A stretch of DNA of 64,000 nucleotides from Arcticimaribacter sp002477625 (GTDB lineage Bacteria; Bacteroidota; Bacteroidia; Flavobacteriales; Flavobacteriaceae). The translations under genes and the position numbers were made by a program. The notes below the pieces were generated by a model, which ran no database searches, had not been told where the DNA came from, and was given only the letters and a program-made list of their open reading frames with translations. Position 1 is the first letter of the stretch. Every line of letters begins with the position of its first letter. This document shows, piece after piece, positions 33,710 through 41,931 of this stretch. The stretch spans positions 1,116,001 through 1,180,000 of the forward strand of contig OX044358.1 of the NCBI GenBank assembly GCA_943846665.1, read 5' to 3'.

Positions 33710-34803
33710 GCGCGTTCAAATTGTTTTCCAGCCAGCGGACGAACACAGCCTTTCATTTCCAATTGAAATAAAATAGCAGCGACTTTACTTATGGGGAGTT
33801 TGGCTTCTAATGCCAACGCATCTAAACTGGTCTTGGTTTCTAATAAGTTGAAAAGCAATTCTTCTTCTCCAGTCATGCTGGTGAATAATTCTTTTTGAAC
33901 AACTTTGGGTTTTGGATTGGATTCCCAACCCATCCAATAAGCCACGTCAGCGGCAGATGTTATCATGCGCGCTTTATCCGGACGAATCAGATTCAGACAA
34001 CCAGCGCTTTGGGAGTCGCTAACCCTCCCTGGAACCGCAAAAACATCCCTTCCGTAATGATGTGCGTGTTCTGCAGTTACCAAACTGCCCCCTTTTGCTT
34101 TCGATTCAATAACTAAGGTCGCGTGTGCTAAACCGGCAATAATCCGGTTTCTCTTTAAAAAATTGGATTTTTCAAAAGAAGAATTACTCCAAAATTCGGT
34201 AAGAATACCTCCCTGATTACAAACTGATTCGACATGAATCTTGTGCTCTGTTGGGTATATTTGATTCAATCCATGCCCCAAACAGGCAACTGTTTTTAAC
34301 CCGTGATCCAGAGCCGCTTTGTGGGCTATAATATCAATCCCCCGATCAAAACCCGAAACAATAAGGGGGTTGTATTCAGCAAGATCTTCGATCAACTGTT
34401 TACAAAAATCTACTCCCTTAGACGTTGGGTTACGCGTGCCTACGATGCTCAGGATTCGTTCGTTTTCCCAAGAAACAATTCCTTTTTGAAACAAGATTAA
34501 GGGTGCATTGGCACAAAATCCCAAGGCTTTGGGATAAGCTGGGGAAGGGTACAGCAATGGAGTTATTTTTTCTTTTTCCAAAAACTTTTCTTCCTCAATT
34601 ACTGCAGCTAGATGACGCTCCAGTTGGTCAAACCCTTGCAAGTGAAACGCACCTATCCCTTTAATTTTGAGTAAATTAATTTTCTTTTCGTTGAATACAG
34701 CTTGAGCGCTTCCACAGTGGTCAACTAGTTTCTTTGCGGTGATGTCTCCGATACCGGGCAACATCTGCAACAATAAAGCAGCTTGAATAGACGTTAGCTT
34801 CAT
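33706..34803 (-). CDS. dprA: DNA-processing protein DprA
   Basis: 365 residues. An N-terminal SAM-like helical start (MLPGIGDITAKKLVDHCG, about 14-32), then the Rossmann core with VGTRNPTSKGVDFCK and SGFDRGIDIIAHKAAL (the conserved SGxARGID region), and GGSLVTAEHAHHYGRDVFAVPG. The C-terminal winged-helix part (about 300-360) is also recognisable. DprA loads RecA onto incoming single-stranded DNA in natural transformation and protects it. Cytoplasmic. Confidence 0.93.
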   Translation of the reverse strand: MKLTSIQAALLLQMLPGIGDITAKKLVDHCGSAQAVFNEKKINLLKIKGIGAFHLQGFDQLERHLAAVIEEEKFLEKEKITPLLYPSPAYPKALGFCANAPLILFQKGIVSWENERILSIVGTRNPTSKGVDFCKQLIEDLAEYNPLIVSGFDRGIDIIAHKAALDHGLKTVACLGHGLNQIYPTEHKIHVESVCNQGGILTEFWSNSSFEKSNFLKRNRIIAGLAHATLVIESKAKGGSLVTAEHAHHYGRDVFAVPGRVSDSQSAGCLNLIRPDKARMITSAADVAYWMGWESNPKPKVVQKELFTSMTGEEELLFNLLETKTSLDALALEAKLPISKVAAILFQLEMKGCVRPLAGKQFERA

Positions 34804-34872
34804 AGGATTAAGAACAGATTTAGGGATTTATTTACAAAATAAAAAAATTGTCGAAAGGGTTTTTAAATTTAC

Positions 34873-34880
34873 TACATTTG
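34873..34880 (+). promoter_or_regulatory. TACATTTG element just before the SPOR gene ATG
   Basis: A consensus-like -7 element (TACATTTG) ends 3 bases before the ATG at 34884, so if used the transcript would have almost no leader. It may be coincidental. Confidence 0.25.
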
Positions 34881-34883
34881 AAT

Positions 34884-35882
34884 ATGACTTTGGTACAATA
34901 TATAAAAGAACTTCTTTATCAATACGAATGTGTGATCATACCCCAATTAGGCGCTTTTTTGACACAGCCAGTTGCGATCCGCATTGACCGAGAAAAGGGA
35001 ATCTTTTTTCCTCCAGGGAAAGAATTATCGTTTAACGGTTTGTTGACGCATAATGATGGTCTTTTAGCGAATTATATTGCACAACGGAAATCCATTTCCT
35101 ACGAAAATGCGCTTCAAGAAATACAACAAGAAGCAGACAATTGGAATAGAAAACTAAAAATAGGACAGTTCGTTATTCTGAATGGTATTGGAGAATTACG
35201 TTTCAATTCCGAACAAAAGATAGAATTTCTACCTTACAGCAAAACCAATTTTGACACCAATTCAATTGGTTTGACCTCCTTTACAAAAAAACCCGTTTCG
35301 AAAATAACCGAATCGAAAACCCCACAAGTTACAACTACAATTAAAAAAACAATTTCTATGGAAGATTCAAAAAAAGAGCCTTTAGCATTTACTCCAGAAA
35401 AGCAAAAACAACAACCAGCCTATTTAAAGTACGCAGCTGTTGGCGTACTCGCAATTGGTTTGTTAGGTGCCACTTACTTTTTTGGAAATCAATACTTGGC
35501 TAACGAGCGTTTAAAATCGACTGAGATTGCTCAAGAAAAAATTAAGTCCAATGTACAAGAAGCATCCTTTGATATCGGTGAACTCGCTACCTTAGAACTT
35601 AATGTTATTGCTGAGGAAGCTGCCATTGACAATGCTCTAGAAGTCGTGTCAGGGGATTATTTCAGTGTTATTGCTGGAAGTTACCGCGAGGAGTCCAATG
35701 CACTTAAAATGATCGATCAATTGAAGATTGATGGTTTTGATGGAGCAACTTTGGCAAAACAAAGTGCAGATGGTTTATATCGTGTTGCTTATGGACGTTT
35801 CGAGTCTAAAAGAGAGGCGATACGCTTGTATTACTTTTTAGTAAATTCATTGGAAGAAGAAGCGTGGTACTTAGCTGAATAA
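34884..35882 (+). CDS. HU-CCDC81-like N-terminal domain plus SPOR domain protein
   Basis: 332 residues from ATG 34884 (MTLVQYIKELLYQYECV); the frame upstream has only a TTG. The N-terminal about 110 residues (IPQLGAFLTQPVAIRI; GLLTHNDGLLANYI) match the HU-CCDC81-type domain found in Bacteroidota and eukaryotic CCDC81. A Lys/Ser-rich linker, one membrane helix (about 180-200, YAAVGVLAIGLLGATYFFG) and a C-terminal SPOR domain (from DYFSVIAGSYREESNALKM) follow. SPOR binds denuded peptidoglycan, so the protein probably sits at the inner membrane at division or cell-wall turnover sites. Whether the N-terminal part binds DNA is untested. Confidence 0.8.
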   Translation: MTLVQYIKELLYQYECVIIPQLGAFLTQPVAIRIDREKGIFFPPGKELSFNGLLTHNDGLLANYIAQRKSISYENALQEIQQEADNWNRKLKIGQFVILNGIGELRFNSEQKIEFLPYSKTNFDTNSIGLTSFTKKPVSKITESKTPQVTTTIKKTISMEDSKKEPLAFTPEKQKQQPAYLKYAAVGVLAIGLLGATYFFGNQYLANERLKSTEIAQEKIKSNVQEASFDIGELATLELNVIAEEAAIDNALEVVSGDYFSVIAGSYREESNALKMIDQLKIDGFDGATLAKQSADGLYRVAYGRFESKREAIRLYYFLVNSLEEEAWYLAE

Positions 35883-35890
35883 AGCAGCTT

Positions 35891-37126
35891 TTACATTCTG
35901 AAAATCCATCCTTTTGGATTTGTTGCCGAGCTGTTTTTAAAGACACTGAACTTGAGTTCTGTTTTTCCAGTTTCTGGATTGGTAAATACTTTTCCAATCT
36001 TTTCCTTGGCCTTCACTTTTTGACCTTTAATTACATATACTTCTCCTAAGTTAGAATAGGTAGTAATGTAATTTCCGTGTTGGATCAATACCGTTGGGTT
36101 GCTCCCTTTAAACCCAATAATAGACATCACCTTTCCCTCAAATACGGCACGTGCCTCTGAGCTTTTAGGGGTTGCAATTGTAACTCCATTGCTTTGAATC
36201 ATTGCGGTTTTAACTACCGGATGCGGTTGTTTTCCAAAACGTTGAATTACTATGCCTTGTTCAACTGGCCATGGGAGTTTTCCTTTGTTGGCCGTGATAT
36301 TATCCGAGATCAGTTGGTCTTCAGGGGTCAATGTAAACACCTTTGCATTTGCTTTCTTCCCTGCGGCCTTATTCGAAGCTGCGATTGCAGCTCGGATGAG
36401 ACGCTGTATTTCCTTATTTATCTCAGCTGCCTTTTTCTGTTTCTTTTTAATTTGCGAAACAAAGCTTCTTTCCTTCTTTTTTAGGGCTTTAACAAGGGCT
36501 TGTTGACTCGTTTGTTCTTTTCTGTACGCATCTTGGGCTTCTTTATTTTCTTGAACTAAAACTTCTTTCTTGCGTTTTTGAGTTATTAAATCAAGATTCA
36601 ATTGCTGTAAGATTTGTGTTTTTTCTGCTATAAGTTCGCCTTGTTTCTTTCTGAAACTGGTGTATTGTTTTAAATATTGAAAACGCTTATAAGCCTGTAA
36701 AAAATTTTCAGAGGAAAATAAAAACATCATGCGGCTCTGTCCCGACTTACTCTGATAGGACTTTAAAATCATTTCAGAATAATCTTTTTTCAATGCCTCC
36801 AACTCTTTTCGCTGCCGATCGATGGTTCGTTGATTTACATTGATTTGCTGCGTCAAACGATTCGCCTGTTCGTTCGTCACACGGATCAGCCTTCTTCGGA
36901 CATCGATCTTTAAGCTTAAATCTTCAACCTCTGTTAAAACTGATTTCTTCTGTTTTTCATTCGAAAAAAGCAGTTTATTGATCTGCTTAATCTCTTGTTG
37001 CAAGCGTTTACGCTGGTTTTCAAGGTTTTGTTGTCGTTCATCTTGGGCGTATAGGTTGGATCCCAACACCAAAAAACCCAAAAGGGCTACAACAACTTTA
37101 TAAGAAAACCCCGCAGCAAATCTCAT
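35891..37126 (-). CDS. EnvC-like murein hydrolase activator (degenerate M23)
   Basis: 411 residues: signal peptide (MRFAAGFSYKVVVALLGF, ending LYAQ), a long coiled coil (about 25-260, many Gln/Lys/Glu heptads) and a C-terminal LytM/M23 fold (about 285-411). The metal site is degenerate: the usual D of NGxDI is T (SNGVTIAT), and the second HxH position reads YSN instead of YSH. This is the EnvC-type layout, in which the dead enzyme activates amidases during cell separation. Its ATG overlaps the stop of the DUF4292 gene (TAATG), so it is the last gene of the dut operon. Confidence 0.85.
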   Translation of the reverse strand: MRFAAGFSYKVVVALLGFLVLGSNLYAQDERQQNLENQRKRLQQEIKQINKLLFSNEKQKKSVLTEVEDLSLKIDVRRRLIRVTNEQANRLTQQINVNQRTIDRQRKELEALKKDYSEMILKSYQSKSGQSRMMFLFSSENFLQAYKRFQYLKQYTSFRKKQGELIAEKTQILQQLNLDLITQKRKKEVLVQENKEAQDAYRKEQTSQQALVKALKKKERSFVSQIKKKQKKAAEINKEIQRLIRAAIAASNKAAGKKANAKVFTLTPEDQLISDNITANKGKLPWPVEQGIVIQRFGKQPHPVVKTAMIQSNGVTIATPKSSEARAVFEGKVMSIIGFKGSNPTVLIQHGNYITTYSNLGEVYVIKGQKVKAKEKIGKVFTNPETGKTELKFSVFKNSSATNPKGWIFRM

Positions 37127-37911
37127 TATAGGCTTAATTTTTTATATCCGTTTGGAATGGTAAAGGGAACTGTTAGGTTTTTAGGGAAATCCGTACGGAT
37201 GAAATCCAATCGGATTTGTACTAAGTTAGACCCATCAAATACAGAAATTTCAATTTCTTTAGGGAGTGTTACGCCTTCCATTTTTTGAACTTTTGGATAT
37301 TTGATACTCAAAGATTGTGACGATCCTGGAACTATAAAGCGCTGTTCTTTTAGACGAAAGGAATTCGGATCAAAAAAGTAGGTTGGCCGAAATTGGTTGT
37401 TTTCTGTTTTGGGAACCAAAACATAATATTGTGGGTGGTCGATGCGATCAAACCCAACCGATGTCATATCCGTAATCGGATTTCCAAGCAGTACATTTTG
37501 TAAATCACTAAAACTAAAAGTGGTTCCCAGTTGCTCATTGATAAAACTCAAATCACCATCGTAATAGGTTTTTTGGAATTTTTCATAAAATCCAACCCGT
37601 GTTGGCGTAATCAATAGTTTTGCAATAGGGACTAAGATGGAAGCGCTCATCCAAAGTGTTTTATTGGACTCCATGCGCAGGTTTAGGCTCAACTGATGTT
37701 GTTGCTTGCCGTCTTTATATTCTGCCTTTACACGTGCTCTAAACGTTTTGATTCGAGTAGATGCTTTGTCAATTTCTTTGCCCAAAAGCTTAAGGTCCAC
37801 TTTTGCTAACGGTTCTTTTGTAGGCAATACGGCAACCGACTTACAGCTCCATACAATCGCAGTCAGTACAAGCAAAGTAAAAAGAGAACGAAGGCTTATG
37901 TTTTTTTTCAT
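37126..37911 (-). CDS. DUF4292 lipoprotein
   Basis: 261 residues with a lipoprotein signal (LTAIVWSCKSVAV, Cys23). The body matches DUF4292, a beta-rich family found in flavobacterial operons with dUTPase, sugar nucleotidyltransferase and an EnvC-like gene (KTFRARVKAEYKDGKQQHQL; MRMESNKTLWMSASILVPIAK; FKVGFDRIDHPQYY-like). Its role is unknown; LolA/LppX-like folds share this pattern, suggesting lipid or lipoprotein handling in the periplasm. Stop overlaps the envC-like start; start overlaps the nucleotidyltransferase stop (ATGA). Confidence 0.75.
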   Translation of the reverse strand: MKKNISLRSLFTLLVLTAIVWSCKSVAVLPTKEPLAKVDLKLLGKEIDKASTRIKTFRARVKAEYKDGKQQHQLSLNLRMESNKTLWMSASILVPIAKLLITPTRVGFYEKFQKTYYDGDLSFINEQLGTTFSFSDLQNVLLGNPITDMTSVGFDRIDHPQYYVLVPKTENNQFRPTYFFDPNSFRLKEQRFIVPGSSQSLSIKYPKVQKMEGVTLPKEIEISVFDGSNLVQIRLDFIRTDFPKNLTVPFTIPNGYKKLSL

Positions 37912-38924
37912 ATCATTTCGGTATAATCACCCAGGCTAATTTCTGTAAACCTACCGTCAAATATAACATGATTCCCAATCATGGCTTGATGAAGTGTAGC
38001 GTTAGAAATTGTACTGTTATTTTGAATTAAACTATGGGTTACTGTTGCGTTCTCAATAACCGTTCCAGTTCCGACCGATACACCTGGTCCTAGCGTTACA
38101 TTTTTAAGTTGAACATTGGGACCAATATAACAGGGTGGTATTACAGTTGCATTTTCGAGCACTGCAGAAGGGTCAATCATTACATTTCCTTCAGCTTCTA
38201 AAAACCCAAGCATTTTTGAGTTTGTTTCTAAGGTGATCTGTTTATTGCCACAATCCATCCATTCGTCTACTTCTCCGGGTAAAAACAAATCCCCAGCTGA
38301 CATAAGACGTTTGATTCCATCGTTGATTTGATACTCGCCCCCGTGGGTAAGCTTTTCATCCAAAACGGTTTGTAAGGCGACTTTAAGTTTTTCTATTGCT
38401 TTAAAATAATAAATCCCAATAACGGCAAGATCCGAAACAAAGTTTTTTGGTTTTTCGACCAGTTCGGTAATTGCTCCTTGCTCATTCAATTGAACTACCC
38501 CATAAGCTTCGGGTTGTGCTACTTTTTTAACCCAAATAATACTGTCTGCCTCTGGGTCTAGTTGAAACTTAGCACGAATAAGGGTGTCGGCATAAGCTAC
38601 AACAGCAGGGCCCGATAAGGAGGGTGCTGCACACATGATTGCGTGACCTGTTCCCAAAGGTTCTAACTGTCTATAGATTGTTCCCTTTGCTCCAATATCA
38701 GAGGCTATTTTTAAAAGTTGTGCTACAATTTCATCTCCAAAAAATGCGGGATCTCCCAAGACAAAAGCTACTTCTTCGATGGCTTGGTTAACTACTCCTG
38801 CTATATCACGAACCAATTGTTCTACTATGGGTATCCCAGCAACAGGAACCAAGGGTTTGGGAATCGTTAATGTGTGCGGGCGAAGACGAGAGCCTCGTCC
38901 TGCCATGGGTACAATAATTTTCAT
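37908..38924 (-). CDS. Sugar-phosphate nucleotidyltransferase with left-handed helix
   Basis: 338 residues. The N-terminal nucleotide-binding motif GRGSRLRPHTLTIPKPLVPV (residues 9-28) places it among NDP-sugar pyrophosphorylases; the C-terminal third has hexapeptide repeats (IDPSAVLENATVIPPCYIGP, continued) expected of a left-handed beta helix. Substrate is not certain; glucose-1-phosphate thymidylyltransferase or mannose-1-phosphate guanylyltransferase are the nearest types. Cytoplasmic. It follows dut by 6 bases and overlaps the DUF4292 gene. Confidence 0.8.
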   Translation of the reverse strand: MKIIVPMAGRGSRLRPHTLTIPKPLVPVAGIPIVEQLVRDIAGVVNQAIEEVAFVLGDPAFFGDEIVAQLLKIASDIGAKGTIYRQLEPLGTGHAIMCAAPSLSGPAVVAYADTLIRAKFQLDPEADSIIWVKKVAQPEAYGVVQLNEQGAITELVEKPKNFVSDLAVIGIYYFKAIEKLKVALQTVLDEKLTHGGEYQINDGIKRLMSAGDLFLPGEVDEWMDCGNKQITLETNSKMLGFLEAEGNVMIDPSAVLENATVIPPCYIGPNVQLKNVTLGPGVSVGTGTVIENATVTHSLIQNNSTISNATLHQAMIGNHVIFDGRFTEISLGDYTEMI

Positions 38925-38930
38925 TTGCTA

Positions 38931-39368
38931 TTATTCTTTTCCGGTACTTCCAAAACCCCCTGCACCGCGTTCGGTGGTGTCGAGCGTTTCTTGAAGGTTC
39001 CAACGTACTTGTTCGTATTGCGCTATAACCAATTGGGCTATGCGTTCTCCAGGCTGAATTGTAAAGGGTTCGTTTGAAAGGTTAACTAAAATGACCCCAA
39101 CCTCGCCACGGTAGTCGGCATCGATCGTTCCTGGAGCATTGAGTACACTGAGTCCATGCTTAGCTGCCAAACCACTCCTAGGGCGTACCTGGGCTTCATA
39201 TCCTTCGGGCAAAGCCATTTTGAGACCCGTACCAATAATGGTCCGTTCTAAAGGAGCTAGTGTAATTGGGTTTGCTAGGTTTGCACGTAGGTCTACTCCT
39301 GCAGAATTGACTGTTGCAAAACTCGGGAGATCAAAGGGGCTTTCATTGATTATAGGTACTGTGATCAT
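38931..39368 (-). CDS. dut: dUTP diphosphatase (dUTPase)
   Basis: 145 residues, the usual size. All five dUTPase motifs are present in order: AGVDLRA (24-30), PRSGLAAKHGLSV, GTIDADYRGEV (with the catalytic Asp), ERIAQLV, and the C-terminal RGAGGFGSTG. It hydrolyses dUTP to dUMP and pyrophosphate as a homotrimer. First gene of the operon dut / nucleotidyltransferase / DUF4292 / EnvC-like on the minus strand. Confidence 0.95.
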   Translation of the reverse strand: MITVPIINESPFDLPSFATVNSAGVDLRANLANPITLAPLERTIIGTGLKMALPEGYEAQVRPRSGLAAKHGLSVLNAPGTIDADYRGEVGVILVNLSNEPFTIQPGERIAQLVIAQYEQVRWNLQETLDTTERGAGGFGSTGKE

Positions 39369-39460
39369 CTTTCTTTTTTATACTCAATAAAAATACAAAA
39401 AAGCTAAGCATTAATTGAAGTGACTGTATAAAGAAAATGTTTGGTGTTCAAAACAGGAAA

Positions 39461-39486
39461 CCCTATGCATATAAAGATGCATAGGG
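39461..39486 (-). terminator. Terminator of the BlaI-BlaR1 operon
   Basis: CCCTATGCAT (39461-39470) pairs perfectly with 39477-39486 around ATAAAG, a 10-bp stem. On the minus strand the stem is followed by TTTCCTGTTTT. It lies 24 bases past the BlaR1 stop. Confidence 0.65.
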
Positions 39487-39509
39487 CTCTAGAGGTTATG
39501 AGGAGTTGC

Positions 39510-41360
39510 CTAAGGTTGGTCTTTCTTCTTTCCTTTAATTTCAATGGCACCATGAGCGCCATCAGCGCCATATTTTTCGATCGCGTCCTTGGCTTTTAAA
39601 ATATTTATGCTTTCGATTTCATCTCCGCTTAGGTCTTCAATCGTATCAATCTCAATGCCGTCCTTGATAATTATGGGATCAGCATCCTCCTCTGTTTTAA
39701 AAACAAAGACATTTTTGTCATTCGCTTGTTTTCCTCCCCTAATAATTTTGATTTTACCCTTATTTTTTAACTTCGTTTTATGTTTGTGATTACCCTTATC
39801 CTCGTGAAATTCGTTGATAACAATTGAATTCGATAGGATAGAATCGAGATTAATTTCTAACGATTCTGCCAGGCTTTCGATGTCAAGATCTTTGAATTTT
39901 AATTGTAAAGAATCGCCCATTTTTGTTAAAGTAGTTGCCAAATCTTCAAAGTCAAAATCAAGATCGATTGTACCTTTCAGGTCCATGCCTTCTATTAGGG
40001 ATTCCCAATCGTTGTCCCCATCTATATGAATGGTTGTGGTATGAACATCTTCATCGTCTCCGTACACTACAATATTGGTTTTTACTTTGACATTCGCTTT
40101 TGGCGCCTTGGGCTTTTTAGGGGCTTTGGGGTGTTTTACTATTTTATGTTTCTTGCTTATTTTATGGGATACAGGAGGAGCGGGTGGCACTGGTGCATTG
40201 CCCTGAAAGTCAACTCGAATTATATCATCTCCGTCAAGCTCAACACGGAGGTTGAACGGACTTATAGGCTCAGTTCCGTTGACAGCGTATTGACCTTTTG
40301 ATCCTGTTCCGTTTTCATAACTTGCTTTGATACTTATAATCTCACCTGCTTGATTCCGTTTGATGCGTTTAAAGGCTAATTCAATTCCCTTTTCTTTAAA
40401 AAATTGAACCTTTTTTTCTAGCGAGGCGTCGGTAGTATTTTCATTGATTTCTGCAACAATAACGTTGGTTTTCTGTTCAATCTTTCTTTGTTTTACTTGG
40501 GCTATGGTTTGGGTGTTGAAAGCGAAAACAAACAGGACTGTAAGGGGTACGATGGGAAGGATTTTCCAAAGGCTTTTTGATGTGGATTTTTTCTTGTTTA
40601 ACATAAAAATTCGGTTTTTAATTAAAGAATTGTAAAAGGGGTTGATGATGGCTAGGTTTTGCCTTCCAACGGCAAGGTCTAAGAGTACGTATTGGTATTC
40701 TTTTTTGGAATGAACTCCTCGAAGCGTTGCTTCATCGGCAGCATATTCTATGTTTAGAGCTACTTCTTTTTGGTACAACCACGCAAAAGGATTGAACCAT
40801 TGAAAGATTAAAAATAGCTGAACTGCAAGTACATCCAAGCTGTGTTTTTGTTTGCAATGTTCTTTTTCGTGTTTTAGGATGGTGTTGAGGTCTGTTGCCG
40901 AATGTAGGTTTGGATTGTAGACAATATAATTGAAAAAGGAAAAGGGTAAAACCTTTTGATCTACCTGTACGTGAGTAAAATTTCCATCTCGATGTTTGAC
41001 TCCAGAGCGTATGAGGCTGCCTACAGAATACCCTTGATGGAGTAATCGAACCAGCATAAATAAGACCCCAACACAATAGGTTAATACCAGGGTTAGTCTC
41101 CAATCCCAAGCAGGAGGGTTCGTTTTTTGTGCCGTTTGATAACTAAGGGGGAGGTTATTCCAATCCAAAGGAATAGGATCAATCGTAACGTAGTTTGTGA
41201 TGACAACAAAAGGTAGGAGTAAGCAACTGAGCAAGCCTAGTTGTAGGTAAATTCTTTTGGTAGTAAAAAAGGTTTCGTTGCTCAGAAATGTTTTAAAGCA
41301 GATATAAAACAGCGCTAAAACAGCGGTACTTTTGATAAGATATTGGAGTAGGGCTTCCAT
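39510..41360 (-). CDS. BlaR1-type M56 metallopeptidase with plug-like tail
   Basis: 616 residues: N-terminal membrane helices (about 1-125), the M56 zinc site HEKEH (His164, Glu165, His168, with a likely third ligand Glu205 in NIEYAAD), a fourth helix at about 265-285 (SLWKILPIVPLTVLFVF), then an Asp/Lys-rich periplasmic region, a low-complexity Pro/Lys stretch (about 395-425), and a C-terminal plug-like domain (PIIIKDGIEIDTIEDL to AHGAIEI). BlaR1 senses a signal outside and cleaves or inactivates BlaI. In this branch the beta-lactam-binding domain of BlaR1 is replaced, so the ligand is unknown. Start overlaps the blaI stop (TAATG). Confidence 0.82.
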   Translation of the reverse strand: MEALLQYLIKSTAVLALFYICFKTFLSNETFFTTKRIYLQLGLLSCLLLPFVVITNYVTIDPIPLDWNNLPLSYQTAQKTNPPAWDWRLTLVLTYCVGVLFMLVRLLHQGYSVGSLIRSGVKHRDGNFTHVQVDQKVLPFSFFNYIVYNPNLHSATDLNTILKHEKEHCKQKHSLDVLAVQLFLIFQWFNPFAWLYQKEVALNIEYAADEATLRGVHSKKEYQYVLLDLAVGRQNLAIINPFYNSLIKNRIFMLNKKKSTSKSLWKILPIVPLTVLFVFAFNTQTIAQVKQRKIEQKTNVIVAEINENTTDASLEKKVQFFKEKGIELAFKRIKRNQAGEIISIKASYENGTGSKGQYAVNGTEPISPFNLRVELDGDDIIRVDFQGNAPVPPAPPVSHKISKKHKIVKHPKAPKKPKAPKANVKVKTNIVVYGDDEDVHTTTIHIDGDNDWESLIEGMDLKGTIDLDFDFEDLATTLTKMGDSLQLKFKDLDIESLAESLEINLDSILSNSIVINEFHEDKGNHKHKTKLKNKGKIKIIRGGKQANDKNVFVFKTEEDADPIIIKDGIEIDTIEDLSGDEIESINILKAKDAIEKYGADGAHGAIEIKGKKKDQP

Positions 41361-41719
41361 TATTTTTGATTTTCTATATGTGCTATAATTTCTTTTAATT
41401 CGTCTACACTAATTTTTTCTTCTTGAGCAAATGCCGTTACCAAGCTTTTGTAGGAGCTACTAAAGTAATCGTCCAACGTACTGTTGATAAAGCGACTGCG
41501 GTAGTCCTCTTTAGAAATCAAAGGAAAATATTGATGCGTGTTCCCATAGGCTTTATGCGTAACATAACCTTTATCCTCCAGGTTGCGAACCAGCGTGGAT
41601 AGGGTATTGTAATGTGGCGGTTCTGACTTAAATTCTGCTTGTATTTCTTTGACAAATGCTTTTTCTAAGCGCCAGAGAATTTTTAAAAGCGCTTCCTCTT
41701 TGTTGGTTAATTTCTTCAT
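41360..41719 (-). CDS. BlaI/MecI-family transcriptional repressor
   Basis: 119 residues, the family length. A winged-helix DNA-binding N-terminus (TNKEEALLKILWRLEKAFVKEIQA; HYNTLSTLVRNLEDKGYVTHK) and a C-terminal dimerisation helix pair match BlaI. Its partner BlaR1-type protease follows directly with a TAATG overlap. A perfect 16-bp palindrome lies over its own -33 element, so it most likely represses its own operon until BlaR1 activation. Confidence 0.9.
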   Translation of the reverse strand: MKKLTNKEEALLKILWRLEKAFVKEIQAEFKSEPPHYNTLSTLVRNLEDKGYVTHKAYGNTHQYFPLISKEDYRSRFINSTLDDYFSSSYKSLVTAFAQEEKISVDELKEIIAHIENQK

Positions 41720-41739
41720 CGGTCTGTTTTTGAACTATT

Positions 41740-41773
41740 CAAATGTAAACTTTTTTTATAGTTGATCAACTAT
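41740..41773 (-). promoter_or_regulatory. blaI promoter with overlapping palindromic operator
   Basis: On the minus strand: TTG at 41769-41767, 19 bases, then TACATTTG at 41747-41740, an exact TTG-N19-TAnnTTTG promoter. The palindrome ATAGTTGATCAACTAT (41758-41773, perfect) covers the TTG, so a bound repressor would block the polymerase. The blaI ATG is 20 bases downstream. Confidence 0.75.
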
Positions 41774-41876
41774 TTTTGCAGTTTTTTAACATTTTTATAC
41801 GATTATGCAGCAGATCAGGAATGTCAAAGGGCATACCCCTGACGATACAATAACCCACTGGTTCCTTGGGAAGAGA

Positions 41877-41904
41877 AATAAAAAAACCCCTCAAAGGAGG
41901 GGTT
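41877..41904 (-). terminator. Terminator of the atp operon
   Basis: AACCCCTC (41885-41892) pairs with GAGGGGTT (41897-41904) around AAAG; on the minus strand the stem is followed by a run of T. It lies 27 bases downstream of the atpG stop at 41932. Confidence 0.8.
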
Positions 41905-41931
41905 GATTCAAAATGTCACTCTAAAAAAAAT

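Noticed and set aside
34848..34883. TTG start extending the SPOR protein by 12 residues
   Set aside because: The first ATG at 34884 gives the family-like start, and the extension has no support.
40026..40301. Plus-strand frame inside the BlaR1 gene
   Set aside because: Shadow of the coding strand; no start context and low-complexity composition.
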